Shown in pieces: positions 37,831 through 49,329 of a stretch of DNA of 64,000 nt. Source of the DNA: Druceiella hillmani (lineage: Eukaryota; Arthropoda; Insecta; Lepidoptera; Hepialidae); assembly GCA_039881145.1 (NCBI GenBank), contig JAYKKI010000038.1, positions 2,243,001 to 2,307,000 of the forward strand, given 5' to 3'. Within the stretch, counting starts at the first letter, position 1. Each line of letters begins with the position of its first letter. The notes beneath the pieces were generated by a model. It was not told the origin of the DNA. It saw nothing but the letters and a program-made list of their open reading frames with translations, and searched no databases. Made by a program: the position numbers and the translations under genes.

Positions 37831-40388
37831 AAATAAATTCTAAAGACGTTGTCCGCGGTATATTTATTTACAAATAAAAGACGTCTTTGAAAATCACAAG
37901 GTTTTTTTTTTCAATTGATACGGATACAACATGCTTGATACGATTTTTTTATCGATACCTTGCTAATTTTTAAAATAAGGGTTTATATGCTGTCTAAAAT
38001 AAAATTATATCAACACCACATTTTTGTTTATATGTACGTGTTTCTATTACGTATTTGTATATGTGATTGTGTGAACACGATAATAATAATTTCGTAATGC
38101 ATGATGGTGCTAATTTACTATAATTTACGGAGTGTTCACTATTTTTTCTAAATAAAAACCATTATTTAAATATTTTTAACACAATTAAAAATTTAGACAA
38201 GGAAAACCGCGGCGAAAATAAATATAATGTGAAGTCATTCATTTCGAGATCGAATACGATTAGTTGTTGATATTTCGAAGGTATCGGAAAGAAGCTAGAA
38301 ACCCTTGAGTTGTGTTTTTAATAAAGTTGCTTACTATATGCATTGGCTTACTATGTTCTTCAAACCCATTTAACATTCCATAAAAAAAACTTGGTGTCCC
38401 CACGACGCCCAAGTGATATGATATTTGAAGGTACCCAGATAACATTTTCACGAAATCAATAAATTAATCACGGTAGCATTATTCTACTTTCCTTTAACTT
38501 ATTAAAATTTGCATCCTGTATTCATAATAAATATGAAAGGAAAATAGACAATAAACATCCATTCAAAAATTTACGTTCAGATTTTCCCCCGCCATTAGTT
38601 TCTAATGATGACAACATATGATGTACATACGTACTAGATGTATTTGATGTTTGCTTAAGACAAAACATGAAGTGAAAAATGAGTAAAATTGTTGATTCTA
38701 GAGAATTATCATTTATAAATACTTTCAATCCATCAATCTGATGAATATTAAACTTTCCCGTTTTGTTAAAACATATCCACGCAAGAAACTCGTAATTCCA
38801 TTAAATCATTAATTACGAGTACATTGATTTCAATAATTATAAGTGATAGAATGACTATTCTATTAAGCACTAGATATGGTTTTGTAATCAGTCGACTTTT
38901 CTTTGTTGTTACCTTTGTATTCAAAAAGAGAAAGCAAAGGAATTCTCGCAAGCAAACTTGGGAAATTGCCTTATTAAATAATAAACACTTTGGTATACAT
39001 TGAGTTTATAAACAGATATTTCGGGAATTGTTTTTACTTTGCTTTCCTGCAACAAAATTTTGTTTTGCTTTCAATTTAATAGTATTGAATTATATGACCT
39101 AATATATAGGAGATAATTCTATTTGTTTTAGATAATTCCTTCATGCTCTTAAGATTGTTTAGTTATTTATACTGCCAGAACTTCAGTCCTTGCTATGAAT
39201 TAAGTAAAAAATGTGAGCGCATATCACATAACAGTTACTAATCCATGGTTGTTATGTTAAAGAATTCAATCGGCATAGCCGCACATAAATAACATTAGAT
39301 TGTCTTTCTCATCAATATATTATTAACATGTTAAAACTCGTTTCAATAAAGTAAAATACACTAATGTACATTTCTATATTATTACATTGTTATTAAAAAT
39401 ACATACAATGATATAATTTTTAACTTAAAATTGTAGATATTTTGTCTGACTGAAACTGTATTAAAACATAACACAAATAAAGCTATTTTTTATTTGCAAA
39501 ATCACGCATAACGGTATATAAGTATACTGTATAACGGTGATTATGTAAATATAAATTTTAAAAATATAATCACGAATGTGCATAAGCACTTAATTTATAT
39601 AATACATAATATTCTTTGGCGTTGTTTTTGTGTTTGTATTAAAAAAAGCGGTTTGAGTTGCTCCAATATAATAATACTAATATGTGAATATTTCCATAAT
39701 GTATGTCATAAACTTAAAACTAGTTTAATATAATTGTCCGCTATTAGAAAACCTAGCCACAAGATATAAGAATCTTATACGGCCTTCACTATTTAAGTAC
39801 ACTGTTATTTATTAAATATTATTCTCGAATAATACAAAATGGAAGTAAACATGATTTTAATTTTAAATAAAATATATTTTAAGATATCCTAAAGAAAATG
39901 CGATTTAGTAATTTGTTCATCACTGCAAGAATTGACTAGTTTCGTTGTATATAAAATTCTCAATCTCCACATGGAATGACCTAAACCAAATCTGAATCTC
40001 AACCTTGAATAAGCCATAATATGTGTAATATAAACAAGGACAGAGCCTATATTCCTATGACGGTGAATCCGCCGATAAAATCTAGTTAAACATGTCACTG
40101 ATGAATCTTTGTCTCGTTTTAATATCAAAGGGATATTTAATTATTTTGAATTAAAATCCGCCTTAATAATTTATCTTCAGCGACTAATTAAAACCATACA
40201 CGTAACGCGTGTCTCCATTATTTCAGCACATGTCTCAATTGTTTCTCGTTGTACATTATGAAAGAGAAATTAATTAACAAAGTGATTGAAGGTAGAATAT
40301 ATTCGCAAGGGAAGTACGAGAAATTCAGGTAATTACACTTACAGCTGTCTTGTGAATATTAAAATCGTCGCCGACCATTAACTGAAAA
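37831..40388. other. AT-rich noncoding DNA
   Basis: No gene was recognised. A 10-bp inverted repeat ACTCGTAATT/AATTACGAGT lies at 38788-38820. Confidence 0.5.
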
Positions 40389-40685
40389 GTGCAGGTAGAC
40401 AGACAAATGTTGCACTGTACTCTTATTGAATCGAAATCTCATTTTAAATTCTTCATCTGTGAACATTTTGAAGGGATACGAACTCTCAAATTTCTGGAAA
40501 TAGAAATGTCATTTATAAAATCCAGAACTTATTCATCAGATTCTGATGAAGATGTCGAATTTATGGCTACACAATCCATTTATAATTTTATACAAAATAT
40601 GAGTATAAAATCATACGAAAAAGTTAAAATGTCAATGTCGTTTCACAGCTTAGGTTATGGAATAGATAAACGGCCATTGAGTTAA
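40389..40685 (+). CDS. unrecognised 98-codon ORF, acidic-serine motif
   Basis: The second half, from an internal Met, reads MSFIKSRTYSSDSDEDVEFM and continues with mixed composition, ending in HSLGYGIDKRPLS. The SSDSDED run is coding-like but not diagnostic. The end of the frame overlaps the GAATAGATAA repeat cluster, so it may belong to a DNA transposon or its nonautonomous derivative. No domain is recognised. Confidence 0.25.
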   Translation: MQVDRQMLHCTLIESKSHFKFFICEHFEGIRTLKFLEIEMSFIKSRTYSSDSDEDVEFMATQSIYNFIQNMSIKSYEKVKMSMSFHSLGYGIDKRPLS

Positions 40686-40815
40686 CTTAACGGGAATTTG
40701 TCGAATAGATAACTTGCCTTCGGGTATTCAGAAACAATTTTTGACAAGTTATCGGTTCAATAGAAATATCGAATAGATAAACCGCTGTCGAATGTACTCA
40801 GAAACCGGCCTTTAG
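40660..40815. repeat. GAATAGATAA motif cluster, possible transposon end
   Basis: GAATAGATAA occurs at about 40661, 40704 and 40771, two of them followed by AC(G/C)GC or ACCGC, and a (G/A)T(A/G)(T/C)TCAGAAAC motif occurs twice (about 40724 and 40794). The stretch ends CAGAAACCGGCC followed by TTTA. Repeated subterminal motifs ending in a GC-rich tip resemble DNA-transposon termini such as PIF/Harbinger types; that assignment is an inference and the other end was not found. Confidence 0.35.
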
Positions 40816-40819
40816 TTGT

Positions 40820-41475
40820 ACGCGACGTAATATAAAATAAATAGGAAACCCACACTTCTGTGTATGCGAGGAATACAATTTGCAATATGATAAATTGTCT
40901 ACTCAAGCACATTAATAACACGTTGACCTATTTTTTACGTGTGAACAAATTCTTGATGAAAATATGGTTGCATTTTTTATATGTACTTCACAAGCTCTTT
41001 TATTCTGCAAAAATAGTATAAACAAGGGTAACGCATTATTCAAATTTTCTTAATTTATTCTACATAAGTGTAGAATGATTTAATAACAATATTATTATCA
41101 TTATCTATCAAAAATGTTCAAGAAACTTTATATTTTATTAGTTAGTATCTAAACGATATACCGTCATTATAATTTAATTTAATTAAATTCTATACTTTGA
41201 AGAACACGATTGATCACGATGTTGAATTCTGACATATATTGTGATGAGAAAATTGGCGAAGCAATTGTAATGTAAATTCTATTTCACTGAGTCAATATTA
41301 TAATCACTAAAGAACTGTTTGTTTTTGTCTCGCTTTAACGACGAGCACATATTAACAGCTCTTTATGGAATTATGGAATTTTGGACCCATGTAGCCTTTG
41401 TCATTAAAATGTATGTAGCCTATAATTTACCACGGAATAGAATTAATGTTCTATAGTAATTAAAAAAATCATCCC
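40820..41475. other. AT-rich noncoding DNA
   Basis: No gene or element was recognised. Confidence 0.5.
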
Positions 41476-41477
41476 GT

Positions 41478-41492
41478 TATAGGTAAGAGCAC

Positions 41493-41575
<83 letters not shown>

Positions 41576-41588
41576 TATAGGTAAGAGC
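41478..41588. repeat. (AT)n microsatellite bounded by a 13-bp direct repeat
   Basis: About 85 bases of (AT)n are flanked by TATAGGTAAGAGC at 41478-41490 and again at 41576-41588. The identical flanks suggest that the tract and its flank arose by slippage or by a duplication during repair. Confidence 0.9.
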
Positions 41589-41589
41589 C

Positions 41590-42380
41590 TGACCAGAAGC
41601 GTATAACAATACATCACGACAATAAATGTATGTCTACCTGCAGTAGTATATAGACTCCTTTCTTCTCCCGCTATTTTTACGATTACACACATTTCAAACC
41701 ACTGAGCCATTTTCAATACCATTTTCAATTCAATATTTTCCCCAAAAATTATTTTTTAACTACAATATTATTTTCTACTCATCTCAAAGCTTGATCACAA
41801 ACTTGAACAAATGAAATCTAGTAGGAAATGAAAATTATTTAATGATTCTCCAACGATAATAAAAATATTAACGCTACGTATTTCAAAAGCCACGACTCAA
41901 AATTGTTAAAAAGTAGTGAATTTGTAACACTTAATAATGTAAACAAAATAATGCGCATAACCGTCATCCATTACTGTTAGGAGCATTTGCATATTATGAA
42001 TAATAATCTTCAAAAATTGGTGCAGTCACCGTGAAAATGGTGACAATGGGTAGCACAGCACACTCTACTGGCTCAATAAAGGAGCGACGTGTGCGACAGT
42101 TTGATCGGAGCACGAAAAAAAGTTTGAATTTTATTACCCTAGCTGTATTTATTCTTTGTGACTTTCTTTGATTTCCTTTACGGTTCATTAAAAAATATTT
42201 CTTTTTTAACTAAATACAAAAATACGACGGATATCTATACGAGTTACTCTTGAACTTATTGTAAACGGCGCCATGATTAACAATCACAAAATATGTTTAC
42301 GAAATTTTGTCTCGCCTTTAAGAGTTATTAAGTAACTAACATCGAAATACACTTTTGTGGAAATAATGATCCACAGAGGC
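41590..42380. other. noncoding DNA
   Basis: No gene was recognised. The minus-strand 64-codon frame at 41994-42188 contains a mixed-composition patch but no known motif. Confidence 0.45.
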
Positions 42381-42382
42381 GA

Positions 42383-42418
42383 AACCGTAGTCAACTAGCT
42401 AGCTAGTTGACTACGGTT
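42383..42418. repeat. 36-bp perfect palindrome
   Basis: AACCGTAGTCAACTAG, CTAG, and the exact reverse complement CTAGTTGACTACGGTT follow each other without a spacer, so all 36 bases are symmetric. Symmetry ends at both outer flanks. Such a perfect palindrome could extrude as a cruciform or bind a dimeric protein. No element termini were identified around it. Confidence 0.95.
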
Positions 42419-42471
42419 GGTATATTACTTCACCACATAAATTATTATCATTGTCAAATTTGGTAGCCTTT

Positions 42472-42537
42472 CATTACTTATCTATAATGTTATAAATAGA
42501 CGTTCATTACTTATCTATAAGGTAATAAATAAGCGTA
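42472..42537. repeat. about 33-bp imperfect tandem duplication
   Basis: TTCATTACTTATCTATAA, then G(T/G)TA(T/A)AAATA, occurs twice in succession with a few differences. Confidence 0.8.
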
Positions 42538-42539
42538 AA

Positions 42540-43330
42540 TGCTCTCTAATAAACTAACTTTTTAATTTATATAATACGTACAAATGCCAGTAATTTGTAA
42601 AGAAAATAAAACAAAGCAAGAAACCTCACTATACGTAATAATGCTGTTTTTATCTTTTTTATATCTTATCAAGTCTGCAAGAGCATTAGAAACAATGAAT
42701 AAAGCAAAAGGACAAAAACAACAAACAAAAATCTTCCAGCAGTTTACGAGCACTTCAACTTCATTTCAGGTACTCGGTTAAATTGTAATACGGTCGTTAT
42801 TTATCCCGACTCATGTTTTACTGTCATTGTGGCGACTTCTGCCCCTGAGTTTTGAGTTTACTGTGTATTACAATTTATCATAAAAACAAAAGAATCTCCG
42901 ATCTGTTGAACTGAAATCTAAAATATAAAATGTAATGTCATCTTTATAAAAATATACCGTTCACAAACGAAAATGAATATTAAATAGGACTGCTTTTTAT
43001 TCAGACTAAAAGATTAAAAAATTGAATATTACAATCGCAATTTTTATTTATTCAACCTGATGGATACCATATAGCATTTATAAAAAAACTAGACATTTAT
43101 GTGTTTTAATAAATACGTTTTCTAACATCAAAAATATTATATGTGACATATCATTACAGTAGTATAATACAATATATTATTAATTAATAATTAATAAATA
43201 TAATTTGAAACAGATGTAGCTGGCAGCTTTAACGTAATGGCTATGACGGTTTAAGTCGTTAACAAACACCTTAGTGTTTACAAAATTTCTTCCTAAAAAA
43301 TATTTCTAGTATTTCTTTCTGGAGTTATAT
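42540..43330. other. AT-rich noncoding DNA, may include the Helitron 3' flank
   Basis: No gene was recognised. The Helitron ORF on the minus strand ends near 43340, so its 3' terminus should lie here if still present. No clear hairpin plus CTRR end was identified. Confidence 0.4.
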
Positions 43331-43433
43331 ATTAAATAAATAGATTACCAGGATTGCAAACCCGACAACAGGCGACATAAATTTTACTATATGAAAAACA
43401 GTTGAATCGAAGGTCAATTCCTGCCGCTCTGAG

Positions 43434-43544
43434 CGTTTGTCCCTACGATTTATTAATCGTCATAGCAAAGCAAACATTTACAGGGAATCGAATGCAATTT
43501 TTTGCGAGTATTGTCGAGATTAAAAATATTTTACCTGTTCCACC
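43434..43544 (-). other. collapsed helicase: Walker A fused to motif VI region
   Basis: One frame reads GGTGKIFLISTILAKN and, almost at once, RFPVNVCFAMTINKS. In Helitron helicases these boxes are normally separated by several hundred residues carrying motifs II to V. The join lies at about 43490-43500 and is in frame. A TAG replaces the Gln codon in the following (S)QGQT box at 43443-43445. Confidence 0.8.
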
Positions 43545-44682
43545 TAGAGCATTGGGGAAAAGTATTTTTACTTCTTTAAGATTAACACTTTTGGCGACTT
43601 GTTAAAAATCTGCTTCTGTTCAGATGTAAATTTCTCAACATTCTCATTTACAATAATAGCTATCGTGTCTGGATTGTAGTTAGTCTTGTAGGTATACTCT
43701 CGATTCATGTGAGATTGATTGGTTATTTATCGGGGAGCCGGTAACCCGAAATCAGTTAGTAGTTTACCACTGACTGAAAGAAAAATATTTTGAAGGGAAT
43801 GAAGATAACGATTAATAACACGTTCGTCCATTTGATCAACTTCATCTCTAATTGTGCTCCTCAATTCGCGTAAAAAGTCTTCTGATAGATGATGGCGATA
43901 CTTTTCCCATAATTTAACGGAATTAGAGAGCCCACAGGAAACCAACATAACAAAAAACAAAAGTCACAGGCGACTGGGTCTGTCGTCCTCAAGAATTTAA
44001 TCTCAGTATTAATCGTCATCAAGCAAATGAAGCGCTCTATGAAGGTACCAAATAATGTTGAAAATTCTACGCCATCAACTGTCCTCTATACTTAAAAGAT
44101 GTTGGACCACGAACTTTATGTCGTAATAGGCGTAAATGGTAGCACTAACTGTTATTAGGATGCACAGTATGCATACCAGTGCGTTGTCCTTGAAAACCCC
44201 TGAAAAGCCTTCCACAGGACTCAAGCATCGGTACGGTTAAATAAATGTGAAAAGTGTAGTTTGACGGGAATTTTCTAAACAGTTTCTCAGGTTTTTAGGA
44301 TCGAAATAAATTCACTGACCATTTTCTAAATGGACATGCAAATGCTCGACCGTTGGATACATTTTGTATATAGAAAATTCCAGGATTGAATAGCGACCTA
44401 ATTGGTATTGGGTTACCTCATCTTGATCAGTGCTTTGTAGAACAAAAATGGTTTGGTCGCTACCTTTATTCACGTTTTCACAGGTGTATTTAATCTACTT
44501 AAAACTGTTGGAAGATCCACATTGATGTGGGTCTCAAATATCTTGAAAAGAACTGGTGAGTATGGGGCAATCCATCCATTATATATCAGTATTGTTTTGG
44601 CCTCAATTGTTCATTTTAGTTGTAAATCCATCCTCGGTGGGTAATCGTCAACGATATGTCGGATATCCATTATTAGCTGTAA

Positions 44683-44743
44683 GAGTAAGTCTGTAAGTCT
44701 ATTATTAAACCGTGTAACTGTAAGTCTATTATTAAAAAAAAAA
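44683..44743. repeat. GTAAGTCTATTATTAAA short tandem repeat
   Basis: GTAAGTCTATTATTAAA occurs twice within 45 bp here, and once more followed by the same A-run at 48349-48371. It interrupts the Helitron Rep region, so it is probably a small insertion. Confidence 0.6.
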
Positions 44744-46469
44744 GAACTTCTTTGGAAATCTTTTGGAATACTGTCCATCCTTTATACAGGGTAAATTTCT
44801 TATTTAACAGGCCACAGGAACTATATATAATGTGACTTTTTAACAATTAAACAACTCAGCGCCCATAATTCATCAATCTCATTTGGTCTTATCTTGTCTT
44901 TTAACCATAAGAGAATATGTGCATGGAGTACGCATTTTTACCATTCAATAAAATTCATATAATATTTTGCTGCCCTAAACACTTTTTCTTTTGTAAGGAG
45001 ATCCATCAGACAGTTTAATTTTAAATGAAACATTCAAGAGATTAAATTATGTCTGTCATATGAAACCTGCCCATCAAGAAGCTCACTGGTAATTTCATAA
45101 TATTTTGAATTTGTAGTAATAGTGATAAATAAATCTGGCCTACCGTATTTTTGCACATAGCAAAACACACCTGTATACATTCGTGCATGTATTAAACTTA
45201 GAAGGAGGAATCACCATTCTACCTACATTTTTTGCATCAAAATCTTGCTGCATTACATCTCTTAAATTGATATAATTTTCCGCTCGCTGATTTTTTTATT
45301 TATCTGGATAAACACTAAACGTTCAGTTTAAAACTTAGCATATTGGTCTACCAAACTGATCCAAGAGGACACGGTAACGATGTAACCACTTACAATTAAT
45401 GCTCATTTGTTCTAAGCTGGATTATGTAGTTATAACATTGCAGAGCACATGTCTTTTTATTATAATTTGGAGCACCTGTTTGAGGGTCAAAATTGTAGTT
45501 ATAAAATATGAGTGGATATTGGAGGGTATCATAATCACGATGAGTATCATTAATTCTCTGTAGGTGATCACCACGTATGCGGAAGATAATGCTTCTTTTA
45601 TCACATTCCTGGTCAATCAAGAGCACAGCTATTTCATTTGTCGTTGGTGCGTTGTATCGGCCCAGGTGGGCTGCATTTGGCTTCCTATCGGCACTTATCA
45701 CAAACTTATAATTATTGCGTTTGTCATTTGGGAGCCCTAATGAGTTCATTGCCCCTAATGAGTTCAGAGTCCAAATGTGCCGTCCGTGTACCACACACGT
45801 CGCTTTCTAATGGTAACTTTTTCGTCGTAATTAGCTATAAAATATATTTGTAAAAACTTTGGTTCATCGGTGGGAACGAACCGATAAGATAATAAACTTG
45901 TCTCTGTATTTTAAAAGTTGGCATAAAACCTCCTTCAGTTATCTGTTTTGCACCGAAACAAGTCATTTGGAAAGCACTATTGTATGCTCTTAACTCGTCA
46001 AAAAATATTTTGATTTGGGATGATCTCCGTTTAGAAGTTCTTTCAAGAGATTTGATGATTCCTGTATGTAATTTAAAGGGACTTTACCTGAAGCACAATA
46101 GAAACCTTTGGACTCTCCTTTCCATTTTTGCTCTTCACAATAAGCACATGCAACATTTATGGCGTCAATATGTCCATAATTATTATTTGATCAGTAAATT
46201 GTAACTGAAGCCACTTCTTTCATTTTTTATTTTTGTTTCTCTTAGTTTTTCACTGTTCAATGTTTTTATCAGTCATAGAATCATCGTTAGATGCAGAATC
46301 TCTATAACAAATATGCCGTAAACGATCTTCATCTAATTGAGCATCACGCTGCTTAACCTCACATTCTTCGGACCTTTGATTGGCGAGATCGTCACGCATA
46401 TCACGATATTGCTGTTGAGCGGTTGCGTTAGGTTGTTCACGTTATTAATTTGTTTCCAATGAACATAAA

Positions 46470-46990
46470 ATACCATGGTGCTCTTGATCGATTGCTAGTC
46501 GCACTTCCTGCTCTGTACTTCTCTGCAGTGATCAAGAGATAGCAGTTCGGATACGTTGACAGCTTAATCGAGATTCAAATTGCGTGACTGATTCCAAAGC
46601 ACGGGAATTCTGCATGATGCTCTCGATCGCAAGTTAGCCTTAATTACATTTCTGTACTACTTTGCAACGAGCGTGAGGTAACATTTCGGATATGTTGAGA
46701 TTTAAATAGGGATTCATGCTACATTACTATTTTCAAAGTGCGGGATTTTGCATGGTGTTCTCGATTGCGAGATAGTCGTACTTCACTTTCTATACTACTC
46801 TGCAGGGATCGAAAAGTAACATTTCCGATATGTTAAAAATTTAATCCAGATTTACGCTGCATGGCTGATTCCGATGCACATACTTCATATTCTGTACTAC
46901 TCTGCAGTGATCGTAAGGTAACATTTCGGATAAGTTGAGAGCTTAATCGAGATTCACGCTGAATTACTGTTTCCGAAGCTCGAGACTCAG
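46470..46990 (-). repeat. imperfect repeats in the Helitron N-terminal region
   Basis: The landmark TCTGTACT(A/T)CT(C/T)TGCA recurs near 46511, 46651, 46789 and 46892, with spacings of about 140, 138 and 103 bp, each followed by a CATTTCGGATA-like block and GATTCA(C)GCTG. On the minus strand they encode Arg/Glu/Ser-rich units such as SETVIQRESRLSSQ, as seen in N-termini of insect Helitron proteins. Confidence 0.75.
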
Positions 46991-47134
46991 TTTTGTGTTT
47001 TCGAGTCATACATAACCAAGCTTGACACTCCTCAACAGTTTCGAAAGAACAAACAAACCAAATCCTTTTAGCTGCTCTTTGGTTTTGAGCGAAATTACTT
47101 TTCTTCTTTTTAGGCATTTTCTTATAAAACAAAG

Positions 47135-48540
47135 TTCAATTTCTTATGACGAAATTGTCAAAACTAAAACATAAACGTAAAATTAATATTTGTTGATCAA
47201 GCTAAGTAATTATCATCTGAATAACTGGTCAATTATAAGGTTGTATTTAAAATTAACCAAGGCTATTAATTTCTTTTTTTAATTAATTAGGAAAAATTTC
47301 AGCAAATATAAATTGAGGCCGTCTTTTAGATTAAAAAAAACGACTAAATTAAATTAATGAAATTAACATACAATTGATAAAATTAATAGATCTTACCTAA
47401 AGAAATCATCGCCATATTTCAATCGATCGAATAATTTTGCACTTTTAGGACTAAACGATAGCGCACTTAAAAATATCAGCAGCGCAATTTAATAAGTGAA
47501 ATTAACATATCATTCATAAAGCTCACCCGCAGCGCGCTTAAAAAAATCAGCGGCACAATTCAACAAATCAAATTAATTTATGTTACGATAGCAAGTTGAA
47601 AAAATCAGCATTGCAATTTAACAAATAAAATTAAAATATGTCTGATGGTACTCAATAAAATGCTTTTGAGAACAGAGCGTCATTTCCAATAATGTAATCA
47701 ACATCAATAAAAATATCGTGTAACTAACCTTCTTTTCCAATCATCACTGTGATGATAAAAAATAGGTAAAATATTTGATCTGTAACTTACTTGTTCGTAT
47801 GTTTATTTTAATTTTTTATCCAAAATAACCAATTTTTACTTATTTTTATTTACGAAATAAATATCTAAATTGTTTAATAGAACACTCACACAGAATCAAA
47901 ATAAATTAACGAAAACAAGTAATTGTGGTTTGAATACTCAATGAATGTATGAAATTAATTCAATTATGTAAAGAAATCAAATTTACCAAGCTATTTGTAA
48001 TTATCAATTAAATTACAATAAAATTTTCAATAAGTATAGAATCACGCAGCATATAAAACTTTTTTTATACATCATTTAAAAACAGAACGATAACGTCTTT
48101 TTTTATGCAATATTTAGCCGTTGCTTGCTTGTTTTGCTGAACATGGTGCAACATCATATAACCATACGTCTAGTTTAAAATTACTTTACGTCCTGGCTGA
48201 TTTTAATATAACTAAAAAAATAGCAAAGAATATTTTATATTTTACGCGTAACAGTAAGTATTAACAGTCATATATAAAATTCTCGAAAAAAAATATGCAT
48301 CAATACTTTCCTCTTACTCCAACGGAAATTATATTGAATATAAAGTCAGTAAGTCTATTATTAAAAAAAAACCTTAATATAAATTATATTTTTTTTGTAA
48401 CAACTGTAGGGACCGGTTTGGAATTAAATTTATTCATTTATAATATTCGCGTATTTCAACTTCCATTTATTTTAAATTTAAACTCTTAAGTTTTTATTTT
48501 CTGAAAACACAAAATATTTTTTTTCGACCCATTTATCCCT
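47135..48540. other. AT-rich noncoding DNA upstream of Helitron ORF
   Basis: A repeated phrase (GCGC(A/G)CTTAAAAA-TCAGC-GC-CAATT) occurs about three times between 47450 and 47630, probably tandemly diverged units in the 5' region of the Helitron. No gene was recognised. Confidence 0.45.
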
Positions 48541-48779
48541 AATTCTGTTTATTCTAACGTATATTTATCGTATTCATTCCGAATTTCAAGTTTGTAGGTC
48601 CCATTTTTAATAAACGCATAATATTTATTTTGAACGCTCCCGCAAACAAGAATAAGGTCGATGTTCAAAAAATTTTTTTTTATTTTTATTTTTTCATACT
48701 CCAACGAAAATTATTTGTCACTGCAGAAATTTTCTTCAATATTCGTAGAATTATAGTTTTCGTGTAATGCTTGCTCGAA

Positions 48780-48950
48780 TCAGTTTCCTTTTGGGATAAG
48801 GAAAGATCTTTCCCGTCGTAAAAAGTATTTTAATTACGACCCTAAAAATAAGTTATCGTCATGCCAAATTTCATTGGAATTGGTTCATCAATTTTTGCGC
48901 GATTGACGAACATACAGTTAAACAAACAGACGAAAATTCCAAAAACTATT
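48780..48950 (+). mobile_element. possible transposable-element tail
   Basis: The phrase ATGCCAAATTTCATTGGAAT, then GGTTCATCAATTTTTGCGCG and AACAAACAGACGAAAATTCC, is of a kind widely found in terminal noncoding parts of arthropod mobile elements. The family is not determined and no coding part is attached. Confidence 0.4.
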
Positions 48951-49244
48951 GTTTTGAGTGCTATACGTAACATGTTTCAAATACTTTTTTGACATAAAAT
49001 TTCATGTACAGATTTTTTTTTTTTTTTTTTACTCTTCTTATATGAAATAAAAAAAAACTATCCATGCAGAAATTTACTGCATTCGTTGAAAAAGGATATA
49101 TAATATTCTTTTCAATGAAAACTTCCATTAAAATATATAAATTCCACAAAAATAAAAACGAGTAATTTAAAACCTTGCTTTCAGAACGCAAACTTATTTA
49201 ACAGATCTACTTCCCTACGTAGGAAATAAATGAAAAGAAAAAAA

Positions 49245-49245
<1 letters not shown>

Positions 49246-49329
<84 letters not shown>
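49246..49329. repeat. (AT)n microsatellite pair around ATCTTATA
   Basis: Two (AT)n tracts are separated by a single ATCTTATA interruption, together about 84 bases. Confidence 0.9.

Larger units (their letters stand above)
43340..47132 (-). pseudogene. Helitron Rep/helicase (RepHel), decayed and deleted
   Basis: RepHel is the rolling-circle transposase of Helitrons. Reading down the minus strand from 47132: a lysine-rich start (MPKKKKSNFAQNQ), the N-terminal region with QKWKGESKGFYC (about 46.1 kb), VHGRHIWTLN and PNAAHLGRYNAPTTNEIAVL (45.4-45.8 kb), and the Rep domain with YINLRDVMQQDFDA. The HUH motif LHAHILLWL is at about 44.92 kb, with histidine codons in 44917-44925. Next come NGYPTYR, the tyrosine region KYTCENVNKGSDQ (about 44.47 kb), VTQYQLGRYS, TVHPNNS, VRGPTSFKY and LWEKYRHHLSEDF. 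The helicase follows with Walker A GGTGK (43530-43544) and AMTINKS-stop-GQT (about 43.45 kb), then KIYVACCRV. Many stops and frameshifts occur. Helicase motifs between Walker A and the AMTINK box are deleted. It cannot be functional. Confidence 0.93.

Noticed and set aside
38737..38743. CTGATGA as another hammerhead core (also near 40540)
   Set aside because: No following helix II plus GAAA and no complementary helix I strands are present.
43402..46204. Plus-strand ORFs at 43402-43605, 44453-44644, 45638-45853 and 45980-46204
   Set aside because: They are antisense shadows of the minus-strand Helitron RepHel remnant, whose conserved motifs are on the other strand.
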